Part shown: positions 33,595 to 42,819 of the stretch, piece by piece
Position numbering within the stretch: the stretch's first letter is position 1
Layout of the letters: each line of letters opens with the position of its first letter
Assembly (NCBI GenBank): GCA_017307955.1
Contig: JAFKFV010000014.1
Span: 97,939 to 161,938 of the forward strand
From: Allobosea sp.
Lineage (GTDB): Bacteria > Pseudomonadota > Alphaproteobacteria > Rhizobiales > Kaistiaceae
Direction: 5' to 3'
DNA length: 64,000 nt
The notes under the pieces: generated by a model
What the model saw: the letters and a program-made list of their open reading frames with translations, nothing else
What the model was told of the DNA's origin: nothing
The model's database searches: none
Program-made: the position numbers and the translations under genes

Positions 33595-34982
33595 CAGGCG
33601 GTCTCGCCGAGCGGCTGGCGAACAGCGGCAAGGCCCGCGCCATCAAGACGGGCGCCCCGGCGAGGGTGGATCTCGCCGTCCCGGTAGACCACCGTGCCAC
33701 GTGCAATGGTCATGTCGACGCGGCCGCGGAACGTGGCGCCGCAATAGGCGCTGTGGCGATTGCGATAGAAGAGGTCGTCTTCGCGCAGCGTGAACTCGGC
33801 GTCGGGGTCGACGAGCACGAGATCGGCGTCGGCGCCGATCGTCAGCGAACCCTTCTTCGGGTGGAAGCCAAACAGCCGCGCCGGATTGGACGCCGTCATG
33901 CGCACGATGTCCGACAGCGACAATCCACGCTTCGGCCCTTCCGTGAGAAGCACGGGCAGCGTCGATTGCAGGCCGGAGATGCCGCCCCATGCGGCGAAGA
34001 TGTCGTCGTCGCCGGCCGTCTTCTCCTCGATCAGGCAGGGTGAATGATCGGACGCGATGACATCGACGGCGCCGGCCAGAACGCGCTCCCACAGGGCCTC
34101 GCGCTCAGAAGGCGCGCGCAGCGGCGGCGCGCATTTCGCCAGCGGCCCGATCCGTTCAAGATCGGTCTCGTCGAAAAAGAGATAATGCGGACAGGTTTCA
34201 GCGGTGACGGCGACGCCGCGCGCCTTGACGGCGCTGATCCGGTCGATGCCGGCCGCCGACGAGACGTGAACGATGTGGAGGCGCGCGCCGGTCTCCTCCG
34301 CGAGGCCGATCGCCTCGTCGATCGCGGCGAGTTCGGCGGTGATCGGCCGTGCCTCGCCCCACGCCGCGCGGTCGCGCCGGCCGGCCGCTCGAAGGGCTGC
34401 CGCCAGGCGTCCGGTCATGACCTCGTCCTCGGCATGGACGGCGAGGAAAGAGCTGAAGCCCGCGATCGCGGTCATGCCGGCGCGCATCAGTCGGGCATCG
34501 ATCCGCGGAAAATCGGTCGCGGTGCACATGAAGGCCTTGAAGCCGGCGACGCCGCCGGCATGGAGGTCCTCGAGATCGGCGAGATTGTCGTCGACGAGGC
34601 CGCCCCACAGCGCATAGTCGACGATGCTTTTCTCGGCTTCTGCCTTTTTCAGGCGCAGCGCTTCGGCATTGATCGTCGGCGGATGGGCGTTGAGCGGCAT
34701 CTCGACGAAAGTGGTGATGCCGCCAGCCGCCGCGGCGTGACTGCCGGTCTCGAAGCCCTCCCAATGGCCGCGGCCGGGCTCGGAGAAGTGGACATGCGCG
34801 TCGACGAGACCGGGCATCAGCACGCGCCCGGCCGCATCGATCGTCTCCGCCGCGTCGGGGACAGCTGCGCGGTCCAGGATGGCGGCGATCCGCCCGTCCT
34901 TCACCGCAAGACCGCCGACGCCATCGCGGTCCTCCCCGACGATCCGGGCATTCACGATGGCGAGATCGAACCTCTCCGTCAT
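33594..34982 (-). CDS. Cyclic amidohydrolase, allantoinase/dihydroorotase type
   Basis: A 462-residue metal-dependent hydrolase that opens cyclic amides. Ligands can be read: HxH in DAHVHFSEPG, the carboxylated-lysine candidate in GFKAFMC, His residues in LAVHAEDE and HIVHVSSA, and Asp in IASDHSPC. Length and the AVTAETCPHYLFF segment fit the allantoinase (AllB)/hydantoinase branch. Allantoin or another ureide, hydantoin or imide could be the substrate. It overlaps the DUF6282 gene by 4 bases and the kinase by one, so pathway and sensor are co-translated. No allantoate or ureidoglycolate enzyme is seen in the window. Confidence 0.88.
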   Translation of the reverse strand: MTERFDLAIVNARIVGEDRDGVGGLAVKDGRIAAILDRAAVPDAAETIDAAGRVLMPGLVDAHVHFSEPGRGHWEGFETGSHAAAAGGITTFVEMPLNAHPPTINAEALRLKKAEAEKSIVDYALWGGLVDDNLADLEDLHAGGVAGFKAFMCTATDFPRIDARLMRAGMTAIAGFSSFLAVHAEDEVMTGRLAAALRAAGRRDRAAWGEARPITAELAAIDEAIGLAEETGARLHIVHVSSAAGIDRISAVKARGVAVTAETCPHYLFFDETDLERIGPLAKCAPPLRAPSEREALWERVLAGAVDVIASDHSPCLIEEKTAGDDDIFAAWGGISGLQSTLPVLLTEGPKRGLSLSDIVRMTASNPARLFGFHPKKGSLTIGADADLVLVDPDAEFTLREDDLFYRNRHSAYCGATFRGRVDMTIARGTVVYRDGEIHPRRGARLDGAGLAAVRQPLGETA

Positions 34983-35974
34983 CCGTCGAGCCCGATCAGG
35001 CGCGCCGGATTGGTCGCTGTCATCATCTGAACCTCCTCGATCGAGAAGCCGAAATAGAGCAGCATCGAGATCATCATCCGCATGCCCTCGATCGGCGAGG
35101 GCAAGACCCGAACGCCGTAGTCGGTCGCTAGCACGAACTGTTCCGGTCCGACATCGCGGATGCCCTGCAGCCAGCTCATGGCCCGGCCATGGACCAGCGA
35201 ACTCATGTCCATCAGCTCGCGCTCGACATAGTAATGCGTCTGCGGCATCCATGGCCCACCGAAATCGACCGCGCAAGCTTCGAGGAAGAAGCCGCGCCGC
35301 GCGATGTCCTTCTGCTGTTCGACGGTCAGCAGCGCGCGGGCCGGATGGGCGACCAGCACCTTCCGGATGCCCCATTCTTCCGCGAGCTCGACGACGCGCA
35401 TCGCCTCGGGCCCGGAGACATGACCTGTGTTGAGATAGACCTCCGGCCGCTCGGCGACCATGTCGAGGATTTCCTTCAGCGCATCCGGAACGGGTCCGTC
35501 GAGAGGGATCCGGATAGCACGCGACAGCTCCTTCTCGGCGAAGCCCGGGATGGCGTCCTTGAATGGGACGAGCTTGCCGTCCACCAGCGTCGATTCGGTC
35601 GTCGCAGAATGCCAGGTGCAGTGGGAGCCGAACGAGATCATCCGGCAGCCTTCACCGAGATTGAGCGCGGTGCGCACGGCGCGGGGGTTCATCCCGCCAT
35701 GAGAGGAATTCATCAGATATCCGCCATAGGTGCGGAAATCCTTCATGTAGCGGTTGACCATCCAGGCGGTGCCGGAGGCCCAGCCGAACACGTCGTAGTA
35801 GAGAATGGTGCGCATGCCGGCGGCCCGCGCCATCTCGGCGACCTGGATGGGGTCGAAATGGCCGGGATTGGACCGCAGCACCGGTCCGGCATGGACATGG
35901 CTGTCGATGGCGCCGACGAGGAGTTCCTCGGGCAGTTCCATGGTGCGGTTGTAGAAGGGCTCGTAGGTTGCCAC
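34979..35974 (-). CDS. DUF6282 family protein, copy 2
   Basis: A 331-residue protein of the amidohydrolase-like superfamily. The metal-binding start is VGAIDSHVHAGPVLRSNPGH; other conserved His include LNTGHVSG and VLVAHPAR, and Asp in LATDYGVR. I start at GTG 35974, which has AGGAG 8 bases upstream and gives an N-terminus that aligns with its paralog. It follows the paralog by 11 bases. The pair is closely similar along its whole length. The reaction is not known; hydrolysis of an amide or lactone ring opened or imported by the same operon is a reasonable guess. Confidence 0.85.
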   Translation of the reverse strand: MATYEPFYNRTMELPEELLVGAIDSHVHAGPVLRSNPGHFDPIQVAEMARAAGMRTILYYDVFGWASGTAWMVNRYMKDFRTYGGYLMNSSHGGMNPRAVRTALNLGEGCRMISFGSHCTWHSATTESTLVDGKLVPFKDAIPGFAEKELSRAIRIPLDGPVPDALKEILDMVAERPEVYLNTGHVSGPEAMRVVELAEEWGIRKVLVAHPARALLTVEQQKDIARRGFFLEACAVDFGGPWMPQTHYYVERELMDMSSLVHGRAMSWLQGIRDVGPEQFVLATDYGVRVLPSPIEGMRMMISMLLYFGFSIEEVQMMTATNPARLIGLDG

Positions 35975-35985
35975 GGGCTTTGCTC

Positions 35986-36993
35986 CTAGACCGGGTCGAG
36001 GCCGATGAGGCGGGCGGGATTGTGCGCCGTCATGGTGCGGATTTCGTCGGGGCTGAACTCGTAATCGAGCAGCGTCGTGATCAGCGTGCGCATGCCCTGC
36101 ACGGGGGTCGATGCCGCCCGGATGCCGTAGTCGGTGCCGAGGACGAAATGCTCCGGGCCGACCTCGCGGATATCGGCCATCCACTGCGCGGCGGTGCGCC
36201 GCGGCCGCGGGACATCGCCGGAGCGATCCATGTATTTCTTCTCGACGTAATAGTGCGTACGCGGGGCATGGGGGTAGAGCCAGTCGACGAGGCAGCCCTC
36301 GAGGAAGAAGCCGCGCCGCGCCGCATCCTTCTGCTGCTCGATCGACAGCTGCTGGCGGGCCGGGTGGGCGATCAGCACCTTGCGGATGCCGAATTCCTCG
36401 GCGAGGTCTAGAATGCGCATGACCTCAGGGCCCGAGACATGGCCGGTGTTGAGATAGACGTCCGGATGATCTGCGATCATCTGCAGGATTTCGGCGAGAT
36501 CGTCAGAGATCGGCCCTTCGACGGGGATGCGGACGGCACGCGAGAGTTCCTCGCGCTCGAACTCCGGATAGGCGTCCTTGAACGGGACCAACTCGCCGTC
36601 GATCAGCGTCGATTCCCGCGAGGCGGAGAAGAAGGTGCAGTGCGAGCCGAACGAGATGAAGCGGCAGCCTTCCTCCATGTAGAGCGCGGTCCGCACGGAG
36701 CGGGGGTTGATCCCGCCATGGCAGGAATTCATCAGATAGCCGCCGAAGGTGCGGATGCCCGGCACATGGCGGTTGACCATCCAGGCCGTGCCCGAAGCCC
36801 AGCCGAACACGTCGTAATAGACGATCGCGCGCATGCCAGCCTCGCGCGCTTCGATCGCCACCTCGAACGGATCTTGATGGCCGGGATTGGAGCGCAGCAC
36901 CGGTCCGGCATGAACATGGCTGTCAATGGCGCCGACCAGCAGTTCCGACGGCAGCTCCATCGATCGGTCGTAGAAACTCTCGCTCACGGTCAT
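35986..36993 (-). CDS. DUF6282 family protein, copy 1
   Basis: A 335-residue paralog of the next gene, with the same VGAIDSHVHAGPVLRSNPGH start, FGWASGTAWMVNR, GSHCTF and LNTGHVSGPE blocks. It differs mainly by a basic insert near SGDVPRPRRTAAQ. Start at ATG 36993 (MTVSESFY), with GGGAGAA upstream, and 4 bases overlap with the ATPase gene. Both copies keep the candidate metal ligands, so both are likely active. They may form a heteromer or act on two related substrates. Confidence 0.85.
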   Translation of the reverse strand: MTVSESFYDRSMELPSELLVGAIDSHVHAGPVLRSNPGHQDPFEVAIEAREAGMRAIVYYDVFGWASGTAWMVNRHVPGIRTFGGYLMNSCHGGINPRSVRTALYMEEGCRFISFGSHCTFFSASRESTLIDGELVPFKDAYPEFEREELSRAVRIPVEGPISDDLAEILQMIADHPDVYLNTGHVSGPEVMRILDLAEEFGIRKVLIAHPARQQLSIEQQKDAARRGFFLEGCLVDWLYPHAPRTHYYVEKKYMDRSGDVPRPRRTAAQWMADIREVGPEHFVLGTDYGIRAASTPVQGMRTLITTLLDYEFSPDEIRTMTAHNPARLIGLDPV

Positions 36994-37991
36994 GATGCCG
37001 TCTTCTCCCGGTAGGTCTGTTGGGAACTCTGCTTGTTGAGGTCTTCGGCCAGCCAGCAGGCGGCCTTGTGTCCGCTGCCGAGATCGGCCATGGGCGGCGC
37101 CTGCCGGCAGCGGTCGTGTGCCAGCGGGCAGCGCGGCCGCACGGGGCACTCGCCCGGTCGGACGGCGCGAAGATCGAGCTCGCCGCGCATCGGTGGAACA
37201 TCGTCCGCGCGTGGCTTCAGCCGCGGCGCCGCTGCGAGCAGGGCGCGGGTGTAGGGATGCGACGGCGCCGCGAAGACGGCGTCCGCCGGCCCCTCCTCGA
37301 CGATGACGCCGAGATACATGACGAGCACGCGGCTTGCGACATAGCGGATGACGGCCACGTCATGGCTGATGAACAGCATCGCCGTGCGCAACTCGGCCTG
37401 CAGCGCCTTCAGCGTCCGCAACACCTGGGCCTGCACCGAGACGTCGAGGGCCGATGTCGGCTCGTCGAGCACGATTACCTGCGGCTCGGAGGCGAGCGCG
37501 CGCATGATGGCGACCCGTTGCCGCTCGCCGCCGGAAAGCTGGTGCGGATAGCGATCGAGGGCACCGGCATGAAGGCCGACGAGGCCGGCGAGACGTTCCA
37601 GCCGCTCGCGGCGGGCGGCGCGCCGCACGATATCGAAATTCGCCAGCGCCTCGCCGACGAAGCGGCCGACCGTCATGCGCGGATTGAGAGATGTTTCCGG
37701 CTTCTGGAACACGACCTGGACACTGCGGCGGAAGGACCGCTTGTCGCGCCCGGAAAGCGCCGTGAAATCGGTGCCGCCGACCACTACGTCTCCGCTGTCC
37801 GGGCGCTCGAGCCCGACGATGCAGCGGCCGAGGGTCGTCTTCCCGCAGCCGCTCTCGCCGATCAGGCCGACGACCTCGCCGGGCGCGATCTCCAGCGAGA
37901 CGTCGCGCACGCCGACCGGCATCGCCTCGGGTTCGGCGGCATTGCGGAAAAGGCGCTCAAGGCGCCGCACGGAGAGAGCGGGGGCCGTCAT
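36990..37991 (-). CDS. Peptide/nickel-type ABC transporter ATP-binding protein (DppF-like)
   Basis: A 333-residue ATPase. Walker A is GESGCGKT, the signature is LSGGERQRVAIMRAL, Walker B is VIVLDEPTSALD, and the switch His is in FISHDVAV. The C-terminal Opp/Dpp tail carries the cysteine-containing RCPLAHDRCRQAPP element. I start at ATG 37991 (MTAPALSV), overlapping the DppD-like gene by 4 bases. It works with the DppD-like ATPase as a heterodimer. Confidence 0.92.
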   Translation of the reverse strand: MTAPALSVRRLERLFRNAAEPEAMPVGVRDVSLEIAPGEVVGLIGESGCGKTTLGRCIVGLERPDSGDVVVGGTDFTALSGRDKRSFRRSVQVVFQKPETSLNPRMTVGRFVGEALANFDIVRRAARRERLERLAGLVGLHAGALDRYPHQLSGGERQRVAIMRALASEPQVIVLDEPTSALDVSVQAQVLRTLKALQAELRTAMLFISHDVAVIRYVASRVLVMYLGVIVEEGPADAVFAAPSHPYTRALLAAAPRLKPRADDVPPMRGELDLRAVRPGECPVRPRCPLAHDRCRQAPPMADLGSGHKAACWLAEDLNKQSSQQTYREKTAS

Positions 37992-38953
37992 GCCGCGTCC
38001 TCCCGATAGAGCACGCACCGCACCTCATGGCCTGCCCGCTCGAGAAGCGGCGGCACGGCGGCCTCGCAGTCCGGCCGCGCAAAGGCGCAGCGATGCGAGA
38101 AGCGGCAGCGCTCGATGTCGTTTCGTCCGCCCCAGACGCTGCCTGCCAGCGGTACCAGCTCATGCGGCTCGTCGACATCGGGCACGGCGGCGATCAACCC
38201 CCGCGTATAGGGGTGAAGCGGCTCGGCGAAGACCGAGGCGAGGGGGCCACGCTCCACGATCTGGCCGGCATGCAGGATTGTGAGGCCGGAGCAGTATTCG
38301 GCGACAAGCGACAGATTGTGCGCGATCAGCACGATGGCAAGATCCCGTTCGCGACAGAGCCGTGCCAGGAAGCGCAGCAGCTCGCGCTCGGTCGTCACGT
38401 CCAGCGCCGTCGTTGGTTCGTCGGCGATGAGGAGGCGGGGCTCTGTTGCGAGCGCGCAGGCCATGGCGACACGCTGCGCCTGGCCGCCGCTGATCTGGTG
38501 CGGATATTTGTCGGCAAGATCGGCATGATTGAGCCCGCAAACCCGGAAGAGCTCGGCGGCCTCGCGCCGGCGCGCTGCTTTCGGCATTCGCCCGGCAAGC
38601 ACGCGATCGACCTGCGCACCCGCGGTGAGGAAGGGGCTCAGTGCGCCCTTGGCATTCTGGAAGAGCAGGGAGACGCCGTGCGAGAGGTTCGAGCGAAGCC
38701 CCTCGCGGTCTGAAGCCGCGAAGCGGCGGCCGGCAAAGGCGATTTCGCCGGCGGTGATGTCCAGGCTCGCGGCGGCGAGTCCAACGCTCGCCATCATCGA
38801 GATCGACTTTCCAGAGCCGCTCTCGCCGACGAGCCCGACGATTTCGCCATGGCGCACCGAGAGGCTCATGCCCTCGACGATGCGGCGGCGGCTGCCCTCG
38901 CGCACGCTCTCGATCGTCAGGTCGCGGATTTCGAAAAGGGCCGGGTCGCTCAT
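37988..38953 (-). CDS. Peptide/nickel-type ABC transporter ATP-binding protein (DppD-like)
   Basis: A 321-residue ATPase. Walker A is GESGSGKS, the Q-loop [14 protein letters not shown], the signature [15 protein letters not shown], Walker [13 protein letters not shown]. The cysteine-bearing C-terminal tail ([14 protein letters not shown]) is typical of Opp/Dpp ATPases. I start at ATG 38953 (MSDPALFE), two bases after the permease stop. Confidence 0.92.
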   Translation of the reverse strand: MSDPALFEIRDLTIESVREGSRRRIVEGMSLSVRHGEIVGLVGESGSGKSISMMASVGLAAASLDITAGEIAFAGRRFAASDREGLRSNLSHGVSLLFQNAKGALSPFLTAGAQVDRVLAGRMPKAARRREAAELFRVCGLNHADLADKYPHQISGGQAQRVAMACALATEPRLLIADEPTTALDVTTERELLRFLARLCRERDLAIVLIAHNLSLVAEYCSGLTILHAGQIVERGPLASVFAEPLHPYTRGLIAAVPDVDEPHELVPLAGSVWGGRNDIERCRFSHRCAFARPDCEAAVPPLLERAGHEVRCVLYREDAA

Positions 38954-38954
38954 C

Positions 38955-39860
38955 TCAACGCTCCTGCCGGCGCGGGTCCAGCCCGCTCTCCAGCGCATCG
39001 CCGAGAAGGTTCAGGCTGAAGATGGTGGCCGAGAGGACGAGGCCGGGGAAGAGGCTCATCCACCACGCGCCCTGCACCAGGAACCTCGTTCCTTCCGCGA
39101 CCATGACGCCGAGATCGGGCGTCGGCGGTCGGATGCCTATGCCGAGAAAGGAGAGCACGGCGACATTGCCGACGGCGGCGGCGAGGTTGAGGCTGGCATG
39201 GATCGCGATCGGGTTCAGCGTGTTCGGCAGCACATGGCGGATCATGATCCCGAGCTCGGTCGCGCCCGAGCAGCGGGCGGCGTCGACATAATCGAGATGC
39301 TTCACCGCGAGCGTCTGGCCGCGGATGACGCGCGCATAGAGGGGGATATTGATCAGCACCGTCACGACCACGATGCTGCCGACGCTGGGGCCGATGGCGA
39401 GCACCAGCACCATCGCGACCAGGATCAGCGGGAAGGATTGGATGATGTCGACGAAGCGCATCAGCGTGTCGTCGAGCCAGCCGCCGCGATAGCCGCAGAC
39501 GAGGCCGATCAGCGAGCCGATCAGGATCGCGCCGGTGACGCCGACGCCGGCGACGATGAAATCGATCCGGAGCGAGACGAGGGTGCGCGAGAAGACGTCG
39601 CGGCCGAAATCGTCTGTTCCGAACCAATGCTCGGCCGACGGTGGCAGCAGCGTTCCCGGCGTCGTCAGGATCGGATCATGCGTGACGAGCAGCGGCCCGA
39701 GCAGTGCCACGGTGAGGAGGATCGCCAGCATCGCGACACCCGCGAGCCCGAGCGGATCGCCGGCGAAGACGCCCGCATAGATCGCGCGCCACGCCGGTCT
39801 CTGGCGGGCCGGCGCCGGGGTCATCCGCTCGTTCGCCACGGTCTCACTTGCCATAGCCAT
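38955..39860 (-). CDS. Peptide/nickel-type ABC transporter permease (DppC-like)
   Basis: A 301-residue inner-membrane permease with about six hydrophobic segments. It contains HWFGTDDFGRDVFSRTL, the hallmark periplasmic segment of DppC/OppC proteins, and an EAA-type loop around KHLDYVDAARCSGATELGI. Overlaps the DppB-like gene by 17 bases. Confidence 0.92.
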   Translation of the reverse strand: MAMASETVANERMTPAPARQRPAWRAIYAGVFAGDPLGLAGVAMLAILLTVALLGPLLVTHDPILTTPGTLLPPSAEHWFGTDDFGRDVFSRTLVSLRIDFIVAGVGVTGAILIGSLIGLVCGYRGGWLDDTLMRFVDIIQSFPLILVAMVLVLAIGPSVGSIVVVTVLINIPLYARVIRGQTLAVKHLDYVDAARCSGATELGIMIRHVLPNTLNPIAIHASLNLAAAVGNVAVLSFLGIGIRPPTPDLGVMVAEGTRFLVQGAWWMSLFPGLVLSATIFSLNLLGDALESGLDPRRQER

Positions 39861-40875
39861 GACGGATCCTGGGGTCGATCAGCGCATAAGAGAGGTCGAC
39901 CAGAAGATTGGTGAGCGCCACGCCGGAGGCGACGAGCAGGATGCAGGTCGAGACCGGCGCCATGTCGGATGTGGTGATCGCGGTGACGGCATAGCGGCCG
40001 ATGCCGGGCCAGGAGAAGACGGTCTCGACGATGGCGGCGCCGGCCAGAACATTGCCGACGACGAAGCCGAGCGTCGTCACGATCGGCACCAATGCGCCGC
40101 GAAACGCGTCGCCGAGAACCACCTGCCGCTCGCCTAGGCCGAGCGCGCGTCCGAAGATGACATAGTCTTCGCCAAGCGACTCTCCCATGGCGGCGCGGGT
40201 GATGCGGGCGAGCGGTGACACGACGCCGAGGCCGAGCACGAGGACGGGCAGGATCAGCTGCCGCGCCGCGGCGAGCGCGACGTCGAACTTTCCGGCGACG
40301 AGGCCGTCGATCGTGTAGAAGCCGATGAAGAAGGGTGGCGGCGAGTGGATCGGCGAGAGGCGGCCGACCGGTGTCGGTACCCAGCGCAGCTGGTAGAAGA
40401 GCACGAAGATCAGCACGATCCCCAGCCAGAATGCGGGAACCGACTGGATCGCGATGTTGACGACCCGCAGCAGATGGTCGGTCGGCCGGCCGCGGCGGAT
40501 GGCGGCCACCATGCCGAGCGGGATGCCGAGCGCCGTCCCGAGAAGGATGCCATAGACGGCGAGTTCCAGCGTCGCCGGGATGCGACGGGCGAGGTCCTCG
40601 CCAACGCTGTTGCCGGTTCCGAGCGAGCGGCCGAACTCGCCGGCGAACACCGATTGCATGTAGCGCGCATATTGGACGAGGAGCGGCTGGTCGAGGCCCA
40701 TCTGACGGCGCATCTCGGCGCGCTGCTCGTTGGTGATGTCGGGATAGCGGCTCGTCACAGGGTCCGAAGGCAGCAGATAGGCCATCGAGAAGGCCACGGC
40801 GCTGATGCCGAGGAGCACCACCGCGCTGATCGCGATGCGCCGCAGGACATAGGCGAGGACGGGAGGAATCCGCAT
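39844..40875 (-). CDS. Peptide/nickel-type ABC transporter permease (DppB-like)
   Basis: A 343-residue inner-membrane permease. The N-terminal transmembrane segment follows MRIPPVLAYVLRRIAIS, and the DppB motif LGLDQP-like GLDQPLLVQYARYM is present. The C-terminus has VETVFSWPGIGRYAV and ALIDPRIRHG, both diagnostic. I start at ATG 40875 with GGAGG upstream; the longer open frame runs into the binding-protein gene and is rejected. Confidence 0.92.
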   Translation of the reverse strand: MRIPPVLAYVLRRIAISAVVLLGISAVAFSMAYLLPSDPVTSRYPDITNEQRAEMRRQMGLDQPLLVQYARYMQSVFAGEFGRSLGTGNSVGEDLARRIPATLELAVYGILLGTALGIPLGMVAAIRRGRPTDHLLRVVNIAIQSVPAFWLGIVLIFVLFYQLRWVPTPVGRLSPIHSPPPFFIGFYTIDGLVAGKFDVALAAARQLILPVLVLGLGVVSPLARITRAAMGESLGEDYVIFGRALGLGERQVVLGDAFRGALVPIVTTLGFVVGNVLAGAAIVETVFSWPGIGRYAVTAITTSDMAPVSTCILLVASGVALTNLLVDLSYALIDPRIRHGYGK

Positions 40876-40901
40876 CGGCTGGTCGATTTCCGGAAGAAGG
40901 G

Positions 40902-40929
40902 GCCGCGCGCCGGGGAGGCGGCGCGCGGC
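40902..40929 (-). terminator. Perfect intercistronic stem-loop after the binding-protein gene
   Basis: A 10-base-pair perfect stem (40902-40911 with 40920-40929) and an 8-base loop in the 68-base gap between the binding-protein and permease genes, starting 14 bases past the stop codon. No T-tract. Confidence 0.6.
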
Positions 40930-40943
40930 TGTGCGGGCGTGCG

Positions 40944-42620
40944 TCAGGAGCAGGGACGGAGCCAGGAGAAGGCGATCGTGCCCCAGGGGAACTTGTTCAC
41001 GTCGCAGACCCGGCTGGAGACGGCAGCGTTCCAGTTGACCTGGAAGAGCGGCGCCGCGAGGTGCTCGCCGTTGAGGATGCCGAGCACCTCGTCCTGCAGC
41101 TTCATGTAGCTCGCTTCGTCGCTCTGCGGGATCAGCAGCGCCGCGAGGACGTCCTTGTCGAGCGTCGCATCTGCGAACTGGATGTGATTGGTCGCGCTGT
41201 CGCTGCGATACATCCAGTAGGCCCAGTACATGAAGTCGTTCCACCACGGACCCATGGCGTGAATGGAGACCTTGAGGTCGCGCTTGCCCCAGGCCGCGTC
41301 GTCGAAGGCGTTCTGAGTCAGCGGCTTGATCTGCATGTCGATGCCGACGCCGCGCAGCGCGTCCTGGATGATCACGGCCGCCGCCATATTGGTCGAGCCC
41401 TGAACCACCGGCACCTCGAAGGACGGCACCTTGCCGGCATATTTGCTTTCGGCGACGAGCTTCTTCGCGGCCTCGACATCGGTGGTGAAATAGGGGTCCG
41501 CGACATAGCCGGGCGTCGTCACGCCGACCAGATTCTGAACCGGCGTGCAGAAGCCTTTGCAGACTTCCGTGACGAGGCGGTCATAGGGGATCGCCTTGAT
41601 CACGGCCTCGCGGATCTTCATGTCGTCGAAGGGCGGGACGTCCGGCTTCCAGCGCAGCACGGTCACGTCCTGCTGCGAGGGCACGCTGAATACCTTGACG
41701 GCGCCGGACTTCGCGAGCGTTGCGTATTCGTTGGCTGTGACGAAGGCGAAGTCGGCCTCGCCGCTCTCCATGAGCAGAGCCCGCGTCTGCGCATCCGGAA
41801 CGACGCGGAACATCACCTCGGAGTAATAGGGCTTCGCGGCACCCCAATAATCCTTGTTGGCGGTGATGGTGATCGCCTCGCCGCTCTGCTGCTCGCCGAG
41901 TTTGTAGGGGCCCGAGCCCATCGCATTCTTCTTGATCCAGTCGACGCACCAGGTGTCGCCCTCGGCGCGTCCTTTCTCGCAGGCCGCCTTCGACATCACG
42001 GTCAGCGACATCGAGGCGAAGTTGCGCAGCGAGTAGCGCCCCATGCCGTCCGGATAGGTGATCGCGATCGTCTGCGGGTCGATCACCTTCATCTGGTCGG
42101 TCTTGAAGATGCCGCCGGTCTCGATCTGCGTCGTGCCCCAGCCCATGCGGCCCTCGAGCGCGCGCTGGATCGACCAGTAGACGTCGTCGGCCGTGACCGG
42201 CGTCCCGTCCCAGAATTTCGCGGCGGGGTTCAGATGGAAGGTGAGCGTCTTGTTGTCGGGCGCGATGTCCCAGGAGGTAGCGAGGCGGGGGACGATCTTG
42301 GTCTGGTCGGCGATGCCGGTCGCCGGGTCGATCTCGTAGGTCACCAGCGTGTCGAACAGCTCCATCGCCATCTGGCCGACAAAGGCCGAGGTGTTCTGGG
42401 GATCAAGCGTCGCCGGATATTCGTGATGAAGATAGATGAGCCGCGGTCCGGCGCCGATCTCGTCGGCCGCGAGCGGCTTCGGCGCGAAGGCGGTCTCGGC
42501 AGCGAGGGCCGGCCCGGCGAGAAGCGCCGTCGCCGCCATGGCGGCGATCAGGGAAGGGCGATGTCTCGCCGTCAGGCGGCGCACCGGCCCGCGGTCTCTC
42601 GTCATGCTTGATATTGGCAT
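40944..42620 (-). CDS. ABC transporter substrate-binding protein, family 5 (peptide type)
   Basis: A 558-residue periplasmic binding protein of the DppA/OppA fold. The signal peptide runs from RRLTARHRPSLIAAMAATALL to a cleavage site near ALA-AE. Typical blocks include IVPRLATSWDIAPDNKTLTFHL, KFWDGTPVTADDVYWSIQR and SGPYKLGEQQSG. Start at ATG 42620 has GAGG 7 bases upstream; an ATG at 42605 is an alternative. Despite the name, the family also binds opines, ureides, nickel and glycosides. First gene of the ten-gene operon that includes the cyclic amidohydrolase, so a cyclic amide or its conjugate is a plausible ligand. Confidence 0.92.
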   Translation of the reverse strand: MPISSMTRDRGPVRRLTARHRPSLIAAMAATALLAGPALAAETAFAPKPLAADEIGAGPRLIYLHHEYPATLDPQNTSAFVGQMAMELFDTLVTYEIDPATGIADQTKIVPRLATSWDIAPDNKTLTFHLNPAAKFWDGTPVTADDVYWSIQRALEGRMGWGTTQIETGGIFKTDQMKVIDPQTIAITYPDGMGRYSLRNFASMSLTVMSKAACEKGRAEGDTWCVDWIKKNAMGSGPYKLGEQQSGEAITITANKDYWGAAKPYYSEVMFRVVPDAQTRALLMESGEADFAFVTANEYATLAKSGAVKVFSVPSQQDVTVLRWKPDVPPFDDMKIREAVIKAIPYDRLVTEVCKGFCTPVQNLVGVTTPGYVADPYFTTDVEAAKKLVAESKYAGKVPSFEVPVVQGSTNMAAAVIIQDALRGVGIDMQIKPLTQNAFDDAAWGKRDLKVSIHAMGPWWNDFMYWAYWMYRSDSATNHIQFADATLDKDVLAALLIPQSDEASYMKLQDEVLGILNGEHLAAPLFQVNWNAAVSSRVCDVNKFPWGTIAFSWLRPCS

Positions 42621-42819
42621 CCGTCACCCTCTGGATTGGCAGGTGTCGCCGTGCCGTCGGCACGACCCGGAACAGGCGTCCGGACCCTGTCTTGTGATGG
42701 GTCGAGGGTAGGTTTCGCGCGCCGGGCCTCACAAGTTCACCTTCGGCGCAATCGCCGATACGAAGGGATCGGAAGCGCTGGGTCGGAGGATCGAGCGCGT
42801 GCTCGTCGTGCCACTTCGG

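Noticed and set aside
31315..33687. A 790-codon plus-strand frame opposite the histidine kinase
   Set aside because: The kinase domains and His561 are on the minus strand; the plus frame is a shadow with alanine/arginine-rich sequence.
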